Of a stretch of DNA of 64,000 nucleotides, positions 25,061 through 33,812 are shown piece by piece (positions within the stretch are counted from its first letter, which is position 1; the number at the start of each line of letters is the position of its first letter). The position numbers and the translations under genes are program-made. The notes under the pieces are model-generated. The model was not told the DNA's origin and did not search any database. It was given only the letters and a program-made list of their open reading frames with translations. Source of the DNA: Hymenobacter wooponensis (GTDB taxonomy: Bacteria > Bacteroidota > Bacteroidia > Cytophagales > Hymenobacteraceae); contig NZ_SRKZ01000001.1 of assembly GCF_004745865.1 (NCBI RefSeq), forward strand, positions 248,001 through 312,000, in the 5' to 3' direction.

Positions 25061-25125
25061 GTTCAGGTTTAAATTTACCCCACTCCCACTCACTCCATCA
25101 ATAACTAAAACTCCCTCCCACTTAT

Positions 25126-27177
25126 ATGACTCCCACCCTTCAGAACTATGCGCTAGGCCACTGGATTGCCGGTAAGGGCCACGAGCAGGAACTACTGGAC
25201 GCCAGCACTGGCGAGGTCATTGCCCTCGCTAGCAGCGAAGGCCTCGACTATGCCGCCATGATGGACTACGCGCGTCGGACCGGCAACAAAGCTCTGCGCA
25301 AAATGACGTTCCATGAGCGCGGCCGCATGATTAAGGCGCTGGCCCTGCATCTCGACAGCAAGAAAGAAGACTTCTACACTCTCAGCTACCGCAGCGGCGC
25401 CACCCGCGCCGACTCCTGGATAGATATTGAAGGCGGCATCGGCAACCTGTTCGCCAACGCTTCGCTACGCCGCAAATTCCCCGACAAGCCGTTCTACGTG
25501 GAGTCGGACCCCATTGCGCTGTCGAAGGCGGGCAACTTCATGGGCCACCATATTCTGGTGCCGAAGGAAGGCGTGGCCGTGCATATCAACGCCTACAACT
25601 TCCCCATCTGGGGTATGCTGGAGAAAATTGCCGTAAACCTGCTGGCGGGTATGCCGGCCATCGTGAAGCCAGCCGTGCCATCCGCTTACCTCACGGAGGC
25701 CGTGGTACGTGAGATTATTGCCTCCAAGATTCTGCCGGAAGGCGCACTGCAGCTGGTGTGCGGCACCGGCGAGGGCATTCTCGACCACGTGACCTACCAG
25801 GACGTGGTGACCTTTACGGGCTCGGCGGAAACCGGCCGCAAGCTGAAGGCCCATCCCCGCATCATCGCGGAGGCGGTGCCGTTCACCATGGAGGCTGACT
25901 CGCTGAATGCTGCCGTGCTAGGCCAGGATGCCGTGCCGGGCACCGTAGAGTTCGACCTCTTTATTAAGGAGATTCGCAAGGAAATGACAGCGAAAGCCGG
26001 GCAGAAATGCACAGCTATCCGCCGCGCCATCGTGCCCGAAAACTTGCTGGAAGACGTGCAGATTGCCCTAGGTAAAGCCCTAGCGCAAACCACCATCGGC
26101 CACCCGCAGGCCGAAGGCGTACGCATGGGCGCCCTAGTGAGCCTGACCCAAGTGAATCGAGTGCGCGAACAAGTGCGCCAGCTCGCTAAAAACACGCCCA
26201 TCGTGTACGGTGACCTCGACAACGTGCAAGTCATTGGAGGCAACAACAAAACCGGTGCGTTCATGTCGCCGATTGTGATGCTGAACTCGGAGCCATTTAA
26301 GTTCACCGACAGCCACGAGGTGGAAGCCTTTGGGCCGGTGAGCACGCTCATGCCATACAAGACGCTGGATGAGGCCATTGAGTTGTCAAACATGGGCAAA
26401 GGCTCCTTGGTGTGCTCAGTGGCTACCAACGACCCACGCACTGCCCAGGAGTTTGTGCTAGGCGCCGCCACTCACCACGGCCGTATTCTGGTGATTAACG
26501 AGGAAGTAGCCAAGGAAAGCACCGGCCACGGCTCGCCTCTGCCCCTGCTCATCCATGGTGGCCCCGGCCGCGCGGGTGGCGGGCAGGAAATGGGTGGCAT
26601 CCGAGGCGTGGAGCACTTCATGCAACGAGTAGCCATTCAGGGCTCGCCGAGCATGATTACGGCCATCACCGAGGTGTACCAGCCCAAGGCTAAGCAGATT
26701 GAGAAGGACAAGCACCCCTTCCAGCACTACTTTGAGGAGCTGGAAATCGGGCAGACGTATACTACGCACCGCCACACGGTTACGGAGTCGGACATCACCA
26801 ACTTCGCGCAGGTATCCGGCGACAACTTCTACGCCCACGTGGATGCTACTTCCCTGGAAGGCACGCTCTTCACGGGCCGCGTAGCACACGGCTACTACAT
26901 CCTAAGCAAAGCCGCCGGTATGTTCGTGGATCCACGCAAGGGGCCCGTGCTGCTCAACTATGGCCTAGATGAGTGCCGCTTCACCAAGCCTGTATACCCT
27001 GGCATGACCATTGGGGTGAAGCTGACCGTGAAGGAAAAAATCGGCCAGGAGAAGCGCGACGCTGAGGACGTAGCCAAAGGCATTGTGCGCTGGTTGGTGG
27101 ACGTATCAGACGAAACCGGCGAAACTGTCGCCGTTGCCACCATTCTTACCATGGTGAAGAAAAAGAATCAAGAATAG
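25126..27177 (+). CDS. paaZ: Bifunctional ring-opening hydrolase/aldehyde dehydrogenase PaaZ
   Basis: 683 residues, two domains. The N-terminal aldehyde dehydrogenase (about 1-520) has [31 protein letters not shown], Glu256 in MEADSLN and Cys295 in GQKCTAIRR, the same numbers as in E. coli PaaZ. The C-terminal MaoC-like hydratase (about 545-683) has [15 protein letters not shown] with Asp566 and His571. It opens the oxepin-CoA ring and oxidises the resulting semialdehyde, so both halves look active. Confidence 0.95.
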   Translation: MTPTLQNYALGHWIAGKGHEQELLDASTGEVIALASSEGLDYAAMMDYARRTGNKALRKMTFHERGRMIKALALHLDSKKEDFYTLSYRSGATRADSWIDIEGGIGNLFANASLRRKFPDKPFYVESDPIALSKAGNFMGHHILVPKEGVAVHINAYNFPIWGMLEKIAVNLLAGMPAIVKPAVPSAYLTEAVVREIIASKILPEGALQLVCGTGEGILDHVTYQDVVTFTGSAETGRKLKAHPRIIAEAVPFTMEADSLNAAVLGQDAVPGTVEFDLFIKEIRKEMTAKAGQKCTAIRRAIVPENLLEDVQIALGKALAQTTIGHPQAEGVRMGALVSLTQVNRVREQVRQLAKNTPIVYGDLDNVQVIGGNNKTGAFMSPIVMLNSEPFKFTDSHEVEAFGPVSTLMPYKTLDEAIELSNMGKGSLVCSVATNDPRTAQEFVLGAATHHGRILVINEEVAKESTGHGSPLPLLIHGGPGRAGGGQEMGGIRGVEHFMQRVAIQGSPSMITAITEVYQPKAKQIEKDKHPFQHYFEELEIGQTYTTHRHTVTESDITNFAQVSGDNFYAHVDATSLEGTLFTGRVAHGYYILSKAAGMFVDPRKGPVLLNYGLDECRFTKPVYPGMTIGVKLTVKEKIGQEKRDAEDVAKGIVRWLVDVSDETGETVAVATILTMVKKKNQE

Positions 27178-27246
27178 ACTTTCTCAAGTAGGAGCGCGGA
27201 TGTTAGTATTCGCGCTCCTTGGTAGAAACCAATTACCTGCTTTCGT

Positions 27247-28023
27247 ATGTCAACAACTTCACTAACCGCTGGCCGCGTAACCACTTCCACTAGTCCAGAG
27301 GGTATTGCTACCATCTCCTTCTTCCATCCCAGCCACAACTCTCTGCCCAGCGCCCTGCTGACGCAACTGGCTAACACCATTACCGCCGTAGGCCAGTCGG
27401 CAGACACAAAAGTTATTATCCTCAAGAGCGAAGGCGAAAAGACGTTTTGCGCGGGTGCCAGCTTCGACGAGCTAATGGCCATTGAGAATGAAGCGCAGGG
27501 TCTGGAGTTTTTCTCGGGCTTCGCGAAGGTGATTAACGCCTGCCGCACCTGTCCTAAAATTATTATCGGTCGGGTACAGGGCAAAGCCATTGGCGGCGGC
27601 GTAGGTGTAGCCGCTTCTACCGACTACTGCTTTGCTACAACGCAGGCAGCGGTTAAACTGAGTGAGCTGGTAGTAGGTATTGGCCCATTTGTAGTTGGTC
27701 CGGCTGTAGAACGCAAGATTGGTGTTTCTGCCTATTCTCAACTTGCTCTGGATGCTGCAGAATTTCGCTCTGCCGAATGGGCAAAAGAGCGGGGCCTATA
27801 TGCTGAGGTTTTAAATACTGCTGAGGAGCTAGATGCCGCAGTTCAGGCCTTTGCTAACAAACTGGCAGCCTATAACCCAGAGGCTTTGACCGAGCTAAAG
27901 CAAGTGTGCTGGCAAGGCACCGACAAGTGGGACACCTTATTAGTGGAACGTGCGGCCATCAGTGGCCGGTTAGTCTTATCCGATTTCACGCGTACTTCTA
28001 TTCGGCGGTTTAAGAGTAAGTAA
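27247..28023 (+). CDS. Enoyl-CoA hydratase/isomerase, PaaF-like
   Basis: 258-residue crotonase. The CoA-site FCAGASFDELMAIENE and the oxyanion-hole region GKAIGGGVGVAASTDYC are clear, and Glu residues stand in KLSELVVGIGP and VVGPAVERKIG where hydratases keep their catalytic acids. As last gene of the cluster it most likely does the PaaF step, hydration of 2,3-dehydroadipyl-CoA, which no other gene here supplies. Codon use is somewhat more AT-rich than in the preceding genes. Followed by a strong terminator. Confidence 0.82.
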   Translation: MSTTSLTAGRVTTSTSPEGIATISFFHPSHNSLPSALLTQLANTITAVGQSADTKVIILKSEGEKTFCAGASFDELMAIENEAQGLEFFSGFAKVINACRTCPKIIIGRVQGKAIGGGVGVAASTDYCFATTQAAVKLSELVVGIGPFVVGPAVERKIGVSAYSQLALDAAEFRSAEWAKERGLYAEVLNTAEELDAAVQAFANKLAAYNPEALTELKQVCWQGTDKWDTLLVERAAISGRLVLSDFTRTSIRRFKSK

Positions 28024-28030
28024 GACCGAT

Positions 28031-28083
28031 ACACAAACAGAAAGGCCTGCTATTCCAAGAATAGCAGGCCTTTCTGTTTGTGT
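28031..28083. terminator. Terminator at the end of the paa cluster
   Basis: A perfect 24-bp inverted repeat (ACACAAACAGAAAGGCCTGC start, loop CCAAG) begins 8 bases after the crotonase stop. It lies between convergent genes, 6 bases before the stop of the minus-strand lipoprotein gene, and can serve both. Confidence 0.85.
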
Positions 28084-28088
28084 GTTAT

Positions 28089-28409
28089 TTAGCGGGTAGT
28101 TGTGCCGCTTGTTGTGCCACTAGTAGTACCAGAGGTAGTGCTGCCAGAGGTGGTACCGGTGGTAGTAGTACCGGAAGTTGTGCCAGAGGTAGTTCCTGTA
28201 GTGGTGCCCGTAGTAGAACCGTACGTGGTAGAGCCACTGGTCGAGCCCGAAGTAGTTGTTGAGCCCGAAGTGCTACCCGAGGTAGTGCTGGGGTCCATGG
28301 TAGATGAGGGCGTGCTGCTCGTAGTAGAGCAAGATGACAATGCTACACCGGCACCAAACAATACTGTCAGGATGCGCGCTGACCAAAGGGCCTTTTGCGA
28401 GGTTTTCAT
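28089..28409 (-). CDS. Low-complexity Thr/Ser/Gly lipoprotein
   Basis: 106 residues. The first 27 form a lipoprotein signal (GVALSSC, lipid Cys27). The rest is almost only T, S and G in repeats such as GTTSGTTSG, probably an extended, surface-exposed spacer. The DNA repeats GGTAGT-like units and gives a long open frame on the other strand too (28102-28473), but that frame lacks any signal or fold, whereas this one has a convincing signal peptide. Function unknown. Repeat count may vary between strains. Confidence 0.6.
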   Translation of the reverse strand: MKTSQKALWSARILTVLFGAGVALSSCSTTSSTPSSTMDPSTTSGSTSGSTTTSGSTSGSTTYGSTTGTTTGTTSGTTSGTTTTGTTSGSTTSGTTSGTTSGTTTR

Positions 28410-28699
28410 AAGCGGTTGGTTATGGAGGTTAAGGGAGTATTCAACTATTCAGCTATGCAAAAAGTGTAAGTAACAGCAAACTGCAGCCTTGTCCTTTTAC
28501 TTAGCTATACAGGCTCTTGCTGAGCAGAGACAGCCTGAAAAAGGCACGTCATGTCTGGACACTAACAAGATTCAATTGCCTTCTTCAAAGCCTATACGGT
28601 TTACTACTTCCTTTTGTTCAGATCGTTACGATATAGCTGTAATACAGGCGCCGTTTTTCTTCCTCTCATAATACCGTGTGTAGCACGTTTCATTGCGCT

Positions 28700-28993
28700 C
28701 TATACCTCTACAGTTTCCTCAATAGCTGTAGAGATTTCAATCTCCTCTAGGGGAGGTACCGGGGCAAAGCGCGATTCATGAAAGTTAGCTTCTGGAAAGC
28801 CAGGAGCCACTTCAGCGTTATTAATTTCGTGTAAAGTAATGCCATAGCCGCGGTGGGTATCATACAGGCCGCGCACCGTGTAAATGGGCCCACGCTTGGG
28901 CGTTTGAATGTTGGGGTTCTGCACGAGCAGCAAAGTGAAGTCGTCATTGGTGCAAACGACTTCCTGTCCGATATGGAAAAGAGGAGGGTTCAT
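28700..28993 (-). CDS. Small conserved hypothetical protein
   Basis: 97 residues from MNPPLFHIGQEVVCTNDD. I do not recognise a named family. Pattern: FHIGQEVVC, then KRGPIYTVRGLYDTHRGYGITLHEI, which looks like a small SH3-like beta barrel, and an acidic tail EEIEISTAIEETVEV. Such short basic-to-acidic proteins recur in Hymenobacter and in phages. The frame is open 14 codons upstream, but the inner ATG gives the natural start. Monocistronic. Confidence 0.6.
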   Translation of the reverse strand: MNPPLFHIGQEVVCTNDDFTLLLVQNPNIQTPKRGPIYTVRGLYDTHRGYGITLHEINNAEVAPGFPEANFHESRFAPVPPLEEIEISTAIEETVEV

Positions 28994-29108
28994 GAATGAT
29001 ACGTAACAAACTGGCATAAACAGATGCTTCTGCATCTGCTAAGTCATTGGGCAAGGGCTCTAACTAGTCCTACTCCGGCAAAGTTCGAGCGGGTGGTGTA
29101 CTCTAATA

Positions 29109-29828
29109 CTATTTGCGTATGAGAGCATCCGCAACGGCCTGTTGCAACAAGGGCTCCATTACTCGATAGCCCGCTAGGTTTGGGTGCACCCCATCTTCAC
29201 CGTAAGCCAACTTCAAGCCCATCCGTTCATCAGCCATGGCACTGTGGTAATCAAGGTATACCAACTTCTTCTCACGAGCGTAGGCCTTGATCATTGCATT
29301 TAGAGCCACAATTTTTGGAGCTGGATTAAGGCCTTTGCGCCACCAAAAATCATACGCTGGCAATATGGAACAAAGCACCACCCGTATCCCATTTGCCTGC
29401 GCTAACTCCACCATCGACATGATGTTGTTCATTGTGGCGTGTGGGGTATACGGCCCCGTATTTTCGGCAACATCATTGGTCCCGGCCAAAATTGCTACCA
29501 CTTTGGGCTTAAGCTCAAGCACATCTTGTCGGAACCGCACCAGCATTTGGGGTGACGTCTGGCCACTGATTCCTCGCCCAATAAATTCATAGGGCTTACC
29601 AGCGAAAAACTGTGGATCAGCGCTAGGCCAGGAGTCCGTAATGGAGTTACCCAGAAGCACTACGCGTGGGGCATTTGCAGTTGGAGCAGGTAGGCCTTTA
29701 TTAGCCGCAGCATAACGAGCGAGCTTAGCCCAATCAGTTAAAAGCGGGTCTGGCGTTGGCGCCGTTTGCGCCATAACAGCCCCACTGCACATGCATAGCC
29801 AAAGTGTGAGTAAAAGGAGTGTTTTCAT
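29109..29828 (-). CDS. Secreted SGNH/GDSL hydrolase
   Basis: 239 residues with a signal peptide (first ~20, ending VMAQ). SGNH blocks: GNSITDSW (60-67, catalytic Ser62), Gly in GRGISGQTS, Asn118 in AGTNDV, and DGVHPN with Asp212 and His215. Such enzymes remove acyl groups from sugars or lipids; family members named acylhydrolase or sialate O-acetylesterase are common beside glycan genes. Substrate unknown. Single gene; the nearby plus-strand sugar cluster is divergent from it. Confidence 0.87.
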   Translation of the reverse strand: MKTLLLLTLWLCMCSGAVMAQTAPTPDPLLTDWAKLARYAAANKGLPAPTANAPRVVLLGNSITDSWPSADPQFFAGKPYEFIGRGISGQTSPQMLVRFRQDVLELKPKVVAILAGTNDVAENTGPYTPHATMNNIMSMVELAQANGIRVVLCSILPAYDFWWRKGLNPAPKIVALNAMIKAYAREKKLVYLDYHSAMADERMGLKLAYGEDGVHPNLAGYRVMEPLLQQAVADALIRK

Positions 29829-30456
29829 TTAGCTCAGGAAAAGGATAGAAAACGGTTAAGCAAATAAAGTAAAGATAGGCTGGGTGTACAGCATTATTGC
29901 TCACCCCCTGAGTAGCTAGCCGTCGCGGATGAGTACTTACTCACACATGTTAGGAGAGTACTACTATCAGACTATGATTATGCATAGTTCCGGTCGTTTT
30001 TTATGTTCTCAAAAAATCTATTGCGTAAAAAGGTAACAAAGCTCGAAAAAAGTTGAGTGAATACGGGTTGTTAACGCGTGTTTTTTAAGTGACCAAAATC
30101 ACCATAACAAGCCTCTACATGCCGCTTTCCAGTGGTTTATGCCCCATGCAGAGTGTGATCTAAGTGTATAAACAGCTTAGGAAAACTCAGCAAAAGTCCT
30201 CACCTTGAGCTTACTGCCCTTGCATTCTCCAAATAAGGAACAATAAATTAGGGCGAACTAATCTCAGCAGCAGCTACTATTTCAGCTGCCACTCTAGAGC
30301 ATACCGGTTGCTGAAACATGTACTGCTCTACACATAAACGGGGGCTTTCTTTCCTCCGAGGCATTAGCCTGACTTGCTCCGCTCCTCCTTCCAACACATA
30401 CGCTGTGTGGAATTATCTAAGCCCTTGCGGGCCTACTTCCCACCCTTCCTTTCTAT
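29829..30456. other. AT-rich divergent intergenic region
   Basis: 628 bases between the GDSL gene and the sugar cluster with no coding potential on either strand. It contains a TGAGTA-CT-TACTCA palindrome at 29930-29943. Promoters of both flanking genes should be here, but I found no clean TTG/TAnnTTTG pair. Confidence 0.5.
29930..29943. promoter_or_regulatory. Short palindrome TGAGTA-N2-TACTCA
   Basis: A perfect 6-bp inverted repeat with a 2-base centre, about 100 bases upstream of the GDSL hydrolase start. It may be an operator; the half-site loosely resembles the AGTAAGT half-sites before paaK. Confidence 0.25.
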
Positions 30457-31341
30457 ATGAACTCTAGACGTTCCTTCGTGAAGTCCGCGGCCTTGCTCTC
30501 GGCCGGTGCACTATTTAGCCCCAGCTTGTTGGCGGCTCCCAAGTCCTACATCGGGCTGCAGCTGTATACTGTACGTGAAGCAATGCAGCAAGACCCAGCT
30601 GGTACCTTAGCCCGTATTGCCAAGCTAGGGTATAATTCAGTGGAAGGTGCTACGTACACAGGCAGCCAGAAGTTCTACGGAATGGACCCGGCGGCATTTG
30701 CTAAGCTCCTCAAACAGAATGGCATGATCATGCCCAGCAGCCACTACCGGCTAGGGGAAGAACAGGACAAGGGCCAACCAGTTCAGGGCACCATGCTACA
30801 CGGGTGGGATAAGGCCGTTGATGATGCTGCCCAAGCCGGAGTGAAGTATATGGTGTGTGCTTACTTATCCGAAGCTGAGCGCGGCAATCTCGACCACTAC
30901 AAGTATGTAGCGGAACAACTCAATAAAGCCGGTGAGCGAAGCAAAAAAGCAGGTATTCAGCTCTGCTACCACAACCACGACTTCGAGTTCATGGCCCAGA
31001 ATGGCCAGATGCCCTTTGACCTGCTCCTCAACAACACCAGCAAAGACTTGGTGAAGATGGAGCTTGATCTGTACTGGGCTACTAAAGCGGGCCAAGACCC
31101 CGTGGCGCTGTTTAAGAAGCACCCCGGCCGCTTCCCGCTGTGGCATGTGAAGGATATGGATAAAACCCCCAAGAAGGATTTCACGGAGGTTGGTAACGGC
31201 GTTATTGACTTCAAGCGGATTTTTGCCCAAGCCAATACGGCTGGCATGAAGTACTTCTTCGTGGAGCAGGACCAAACGCCTGGTTCTCCCTTCGACAGCA
31301 TTCAGAAGAGTATTGCGCACATCAAGCGCACCCTAGTGTAG
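30457..31341 (+). CDS. Tat-exported sugar isomerase/epimerase (TIM barrel)
   Basis: 294 residues. Twin-arginine signal NSRRSFVKSAALLSAGALF at the start sends it to the periplasm. The xylose-isomerase-like barrel shows QLYTVREAM, CYHNHDFEF, MELDLYW, WHVKDMD and FVEQDQ, which carry the expected Glu, Asp and His metal ligands. Such secreted isomerases occur with GMC dehydrogenases and DUF1080 hydrolases in keto-sugar gene sets. First gene of the plus-strand cluster, 52 bases before the GMC gene. Confidence 0.86.
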   Translation: MNSRRSFVKSAALLSAGALFSPSLLAAPKSYIGLQLYTVREAMQQDPAGTLARIAKLGYNSVEGATYTGSQKFYGMDPAAFAKLLKQNGMIMPSSHYRLGEEQDKGQPVQGTMLHGWDKAVDDAAQAGVKYMVCAYLSEAERGNLDHYKYVAEQLNKAGERSKKAGIQLCYHNHDFEFMAQNGQMPFDLLLNNTSKDLVKMELDLYWATKAGQDPVALFKKHPGRFPLWHVKDMDKTPKKDFTEVGNGVIDFKRIFAQANTAGMKYFFVEQDQTPGSPFDSIQKSIAHIKRTLV

Positions 31342-31393
31342 CCTTTGCTAGTCGCAAAGCCAACTTGCTACTGCCCTATCTCATCCCACCTTT

Positions 31394-33070
31394 ATGGAAA
31401 AGTACACGTACGATGCCATCGTCATCGGTTCCGGTATTTCTGGCGGCATGGCTGCTAAGGAATTGACGGAAAAAGGCTTAAAAACTATTATGCTCGAGCG
31501 TGGCCGCAACGTTGAGCATGTCAAAGATTATGTAAACGCCAACAAGGCGCCGTGGGAGCTCCCCCACCGGGGGGGCAAAACCCAGCAGATGATTGAGGAC
31601 CACCCCGTTCTCAAGCGCGATTATACTCTCAACGAGAGCAACCTAAACTTTTGGGTAGATGAGCGGGAAAGCCCCTACGTGGAAGTTAAACCTTTCGACT
31701 GGTTTAGGGGCTATCAGGTGGGTGGTCGCTCCCTGATGTGGGGACGCCAGTCGTACCGCTGGAGCGACTATGATTTTGAGGCCAACGATAAAGACGGCAT
31801 AGCCGTGGACTGGCCTATTCGCTATAAGGATTTAGCTCCGTGGTACAGCCGCGTAGAGAAATTTGCCGGCATCAGCGGCAACCGAGATGGACTGCCCCAG
31901 CTGCCCGACGGCGACTTTATGCCGCCCATGGAAATGAACTGCGTGGAGAAAGACGTGGCGGCCCGCATTAAGAAGCATTACAAAGACCGGCACATGGTGA
32001 TTGGGCGCACCGCCAACATCACGAAGCCGCATAACAACCGCGTTAATTGCCAGTACCGTAACAAGTGCTGGCTGGGCTGCCCATTTGGCGCCTATTTCAG
32101 CACACAGTCGGCCAGCTTACCGGCCGCTATGGCCACGGGCAACCTCACGCTGCGGCCATTCTCCATCGTCACGCGCATCCTGTACGATAAGGATACCAAG
32201 CGGGCCAAGGGGGTAGAAGTGCTTGATGCGGAAACCAACAAAACCTACGAGTACTACGCGAAAATCGTCTTCCTGAATGCTTCTACGCTGAACTCGGCGT
32301 GGGTGCTGATGAATTCGGCCACCGATGTGTGGCCCGAAGGGCTGGGCAGCAGCAGCGGAGAGCTAGGCCACAACCTGATGGACCACCACTTCCGGGCGGG
32401 GGCTCACGGCGAGATGCCGGGCTACGAGGACAAGTACGTGTACGGCCGCCGGGCCAACGGCATTTACGTGCCGCGCTTCCGTAACCTGTTCGGTGATAAG
32501 CGCGACTACATCCGGGGCTTTGGTTACCAGGGCAGCGCGGGGCGCGAGGGCTGGGGTCGGGAAATTGCGGAGATGAGCATTGGCGGCGACCTGAAAGACG
32601 CCCTCACCGAACCCGGCCAGTGGACCATGGGCCTGGGAGCCTTCGGCGAAACGCTCCCCTACCACGATAACCGCGCCTACCTCGATAAAACTAAGAAAGA
32701 CAAGTGGGGCCTGCCAGTGCTGGCCATTGACGCATCTATCCGCGAGAATGAGCAGAAAATGCGCATTGATATGATGCAGGACGCGCAGGAGATGCTGGAA
32801 AAAGCCGGTCTGAAAAACGTGAAGACCTACAACAATGGCTACTCCATGGGTGGCGGTATCCACGAAATGGGCACTGCTCGTATGGGCCGCGACCCCAAAA
32901 CCTCGGTGCTCAACCAGCACAACCAAGTGTGGGACGCCCCGAACGTATACGTGACGGATGGCGCCTGCATGACGTCGGCGGCGTGTCAGAACCCCTCGCT
33001 GACCTACATGGCCTTGACGGCCCGCGCCGTAGACCATGCAGTGGGCGAGTTGAAAAAGCAAAACGTCTAA
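31394..33070 (+). CDS. GMC-family sugar dehydrogenase (glucoside 3-dehydrogenase type)
   Basis: 558 residues; FAD-dependent oxidoreductase. ADP-binding GSGISGGMAAKELTEKG is at 12-28; the active-site pair is His490 in GGIHEMGTARMG and Asn533 in ACQNPSLTYMA. CQYRNKCWLGCPFGAY resembles the Cys-rich segment of the gluconate/glucoside dehydrogenase alpha subunits, which may hold a cluster. It has no signal of its own and is followed at 18 bases by the small partner subunit, whose Tat-type signal could carry both. Inferred role: oxidising a sugar hydroxyl, likely C3 of a glycoside, with electrons to cytochrome c. Confidence 0.85.
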   Translation: MEKYTYDAIVIGSGISGGMAAKELTEKGLKTIMLERGRNVEHVKDYVNANKAPWELPHRGGKTQQMIEDHPVLKRDYTLNESNLNFWVDERESPYVEVKPFDWFRGYQVGGRSLMWGRQSYRWSDYDFEANDKDGIAVDWPIRYKDLAPWYSRVEKFAGISGNRDGLPQLPDGDFMPPMEMNCVEKDVAARIKKHYKDRHMVIGRTANITKPHNNRVNCQYRNKCWLGCPFGAYFSTQSASLPAAMATGNLTLRPFSIVTRILYDKDTKRAKGVEVLDAETNKTYEYYAKIVFLNASTLNSAWVLMNSATDVWPEGLGSSSGELGHNLMDHHFRAGAHGEMPGYEDKYVYGRRANGIYVPRFRNLFGDKRDYIRGFGYQGSAGREGWGREIAEMSIGGDLKDALTEPGQWTMGLGAFGETLPYHDNRAYLDKTKKDKWGLPVLAIDASIRENEQKMRIDMMQDAQEMLEKAGLKNVKTYNNGYSMGGGIHEMGTARMGRDPKTSVLNQHNQVWDAPNVYVTDGACMTSAACQNPSLTYMALTARAVDHAVGELKKQNV

Positions 33071-33087
33071 CCTCTACCGGCACAGTC

Positions 33088-33690
33088 ATGAACAGAAGAG
33101 ACGCATTAGCCCGGGTAGCCATCTTGATGGGCGGCGCCGTTATTGGGGGCGACTATTTTCTTACCAGCTGCTCCTCCCCTTCGGAGAAAGAAAAGAAGGG
33201 CACTGCGAAGGAAACGAAACAGGAAAAGTCCTTCCTCAGCCAAGACCAAGTGGCCTACCTGAACGAGGTGGGCGAAACTATTCTGCCTACTACTGCCACT
33301 CCTGGTGCCAAAGCCGCCGATGTGGGCAGCTTTATGGCCGTAATGGTGCGCGATTGCTACAAGCCCGAGGATCAGCAGATATTTCTGAAGGGCCTAAACG
33401 AGCTGGAGCAGGCTAGCAAGAAGAAAAACGGCAAGGGTTTTCTGGAATCCGATGCCGCACAGCGCACGGCTCTGCTAACGGCCCTCGATGCCGAGCAGAA
33501 GAACTACGCCAAAACCAAAACGCTGGAAGCGCCCAATCACTACTTCCGCATGATTAAGGAACTCACCATGCTGGGCTACTTCACTTCGGAAATAGGCAGC
33601 ACCAAAGCCCTCCGCTACCTGCCTGTACCCGGCAAGTATGAAGGCTGCGTGCCCTACAAAAAGGGCGACCGGGCTTGGGCTACTACCTGA
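33088..33690 (+). CDS. Gluconate 2-dehydrogenase subunit 3 family protein
   Basis: 200 residues. N-terminus MNRRDALARVAILMGGAVIGG is twin-arginine-like and runs into a lipobox-like SC at about 28-29. The mature part has FLSQDQVAYLNEVGETILPTT, then VGSFMAVMVRDCY, standard for the small (hitch-hiker) subunit that escorts GMC dehydrogenases. ATG at 33088 is chosen; the frame extends 53 codons upstream inside the GMC gene but that part is not protein-like. Confidence 0.85.
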   Translation: MNRRDALARVAILMGGAVIGGDYFLTSCSSPSEKEKKGTAKETKQEKSFLSQDQVAYLNEVGETILPTTATPGAKAADVGSFMAVMVRDCYKPEDQQIFLKGLNELEQASKKKNGKGFLESDAAQRTALLTALDAEQKNYAKTKTLEAPNHYFRMIKELTMLGYFTSEIGSTKALRYLPVPGKYEGCVPYKKGDRAWATT

Positions 33691-33700
33691 TTGCGTAAGT

Positions 33701-33786
33701 TGCTGATGGTTGATTGGTGTGGTTGCTGACTGTAGGCCTTCCTGCTTTCGGCATTTACCCCACACATACCCAATCAACCATCAGCA
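33701..33786. repeat. Long inverted repeat in the dehydrogenase-Gfo/Idh gap
   Basis: TGCTGATGGTTGATTGG (33701-33717) and its exact complement (33770-33786) frame a 52-base loop whose ends also pair partly (TGTGG / CCACAC). It fills the 122-base gap between two same-strand genes and may be an RNA-processing or attenuation hairpin. Confidence 0.65.
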
Positions 33787-33812
33787 GCTACCAGTTATCA
33801 ACCAGTTACTAA

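Noticed and set aside
28089..28310. CRISPR-like array
   Set aside because: The repeat units are short, contiguous and in frame, with no unique spacers and no cas genes.
28102..28473. Plus-strand frame rich in Val/Pro/Glu opposite the Thr/Ser/Gly lipoprotein
   Set aside because: It is the mirror of a simple repeat; the minus strand has the signal peptide and lipobox.
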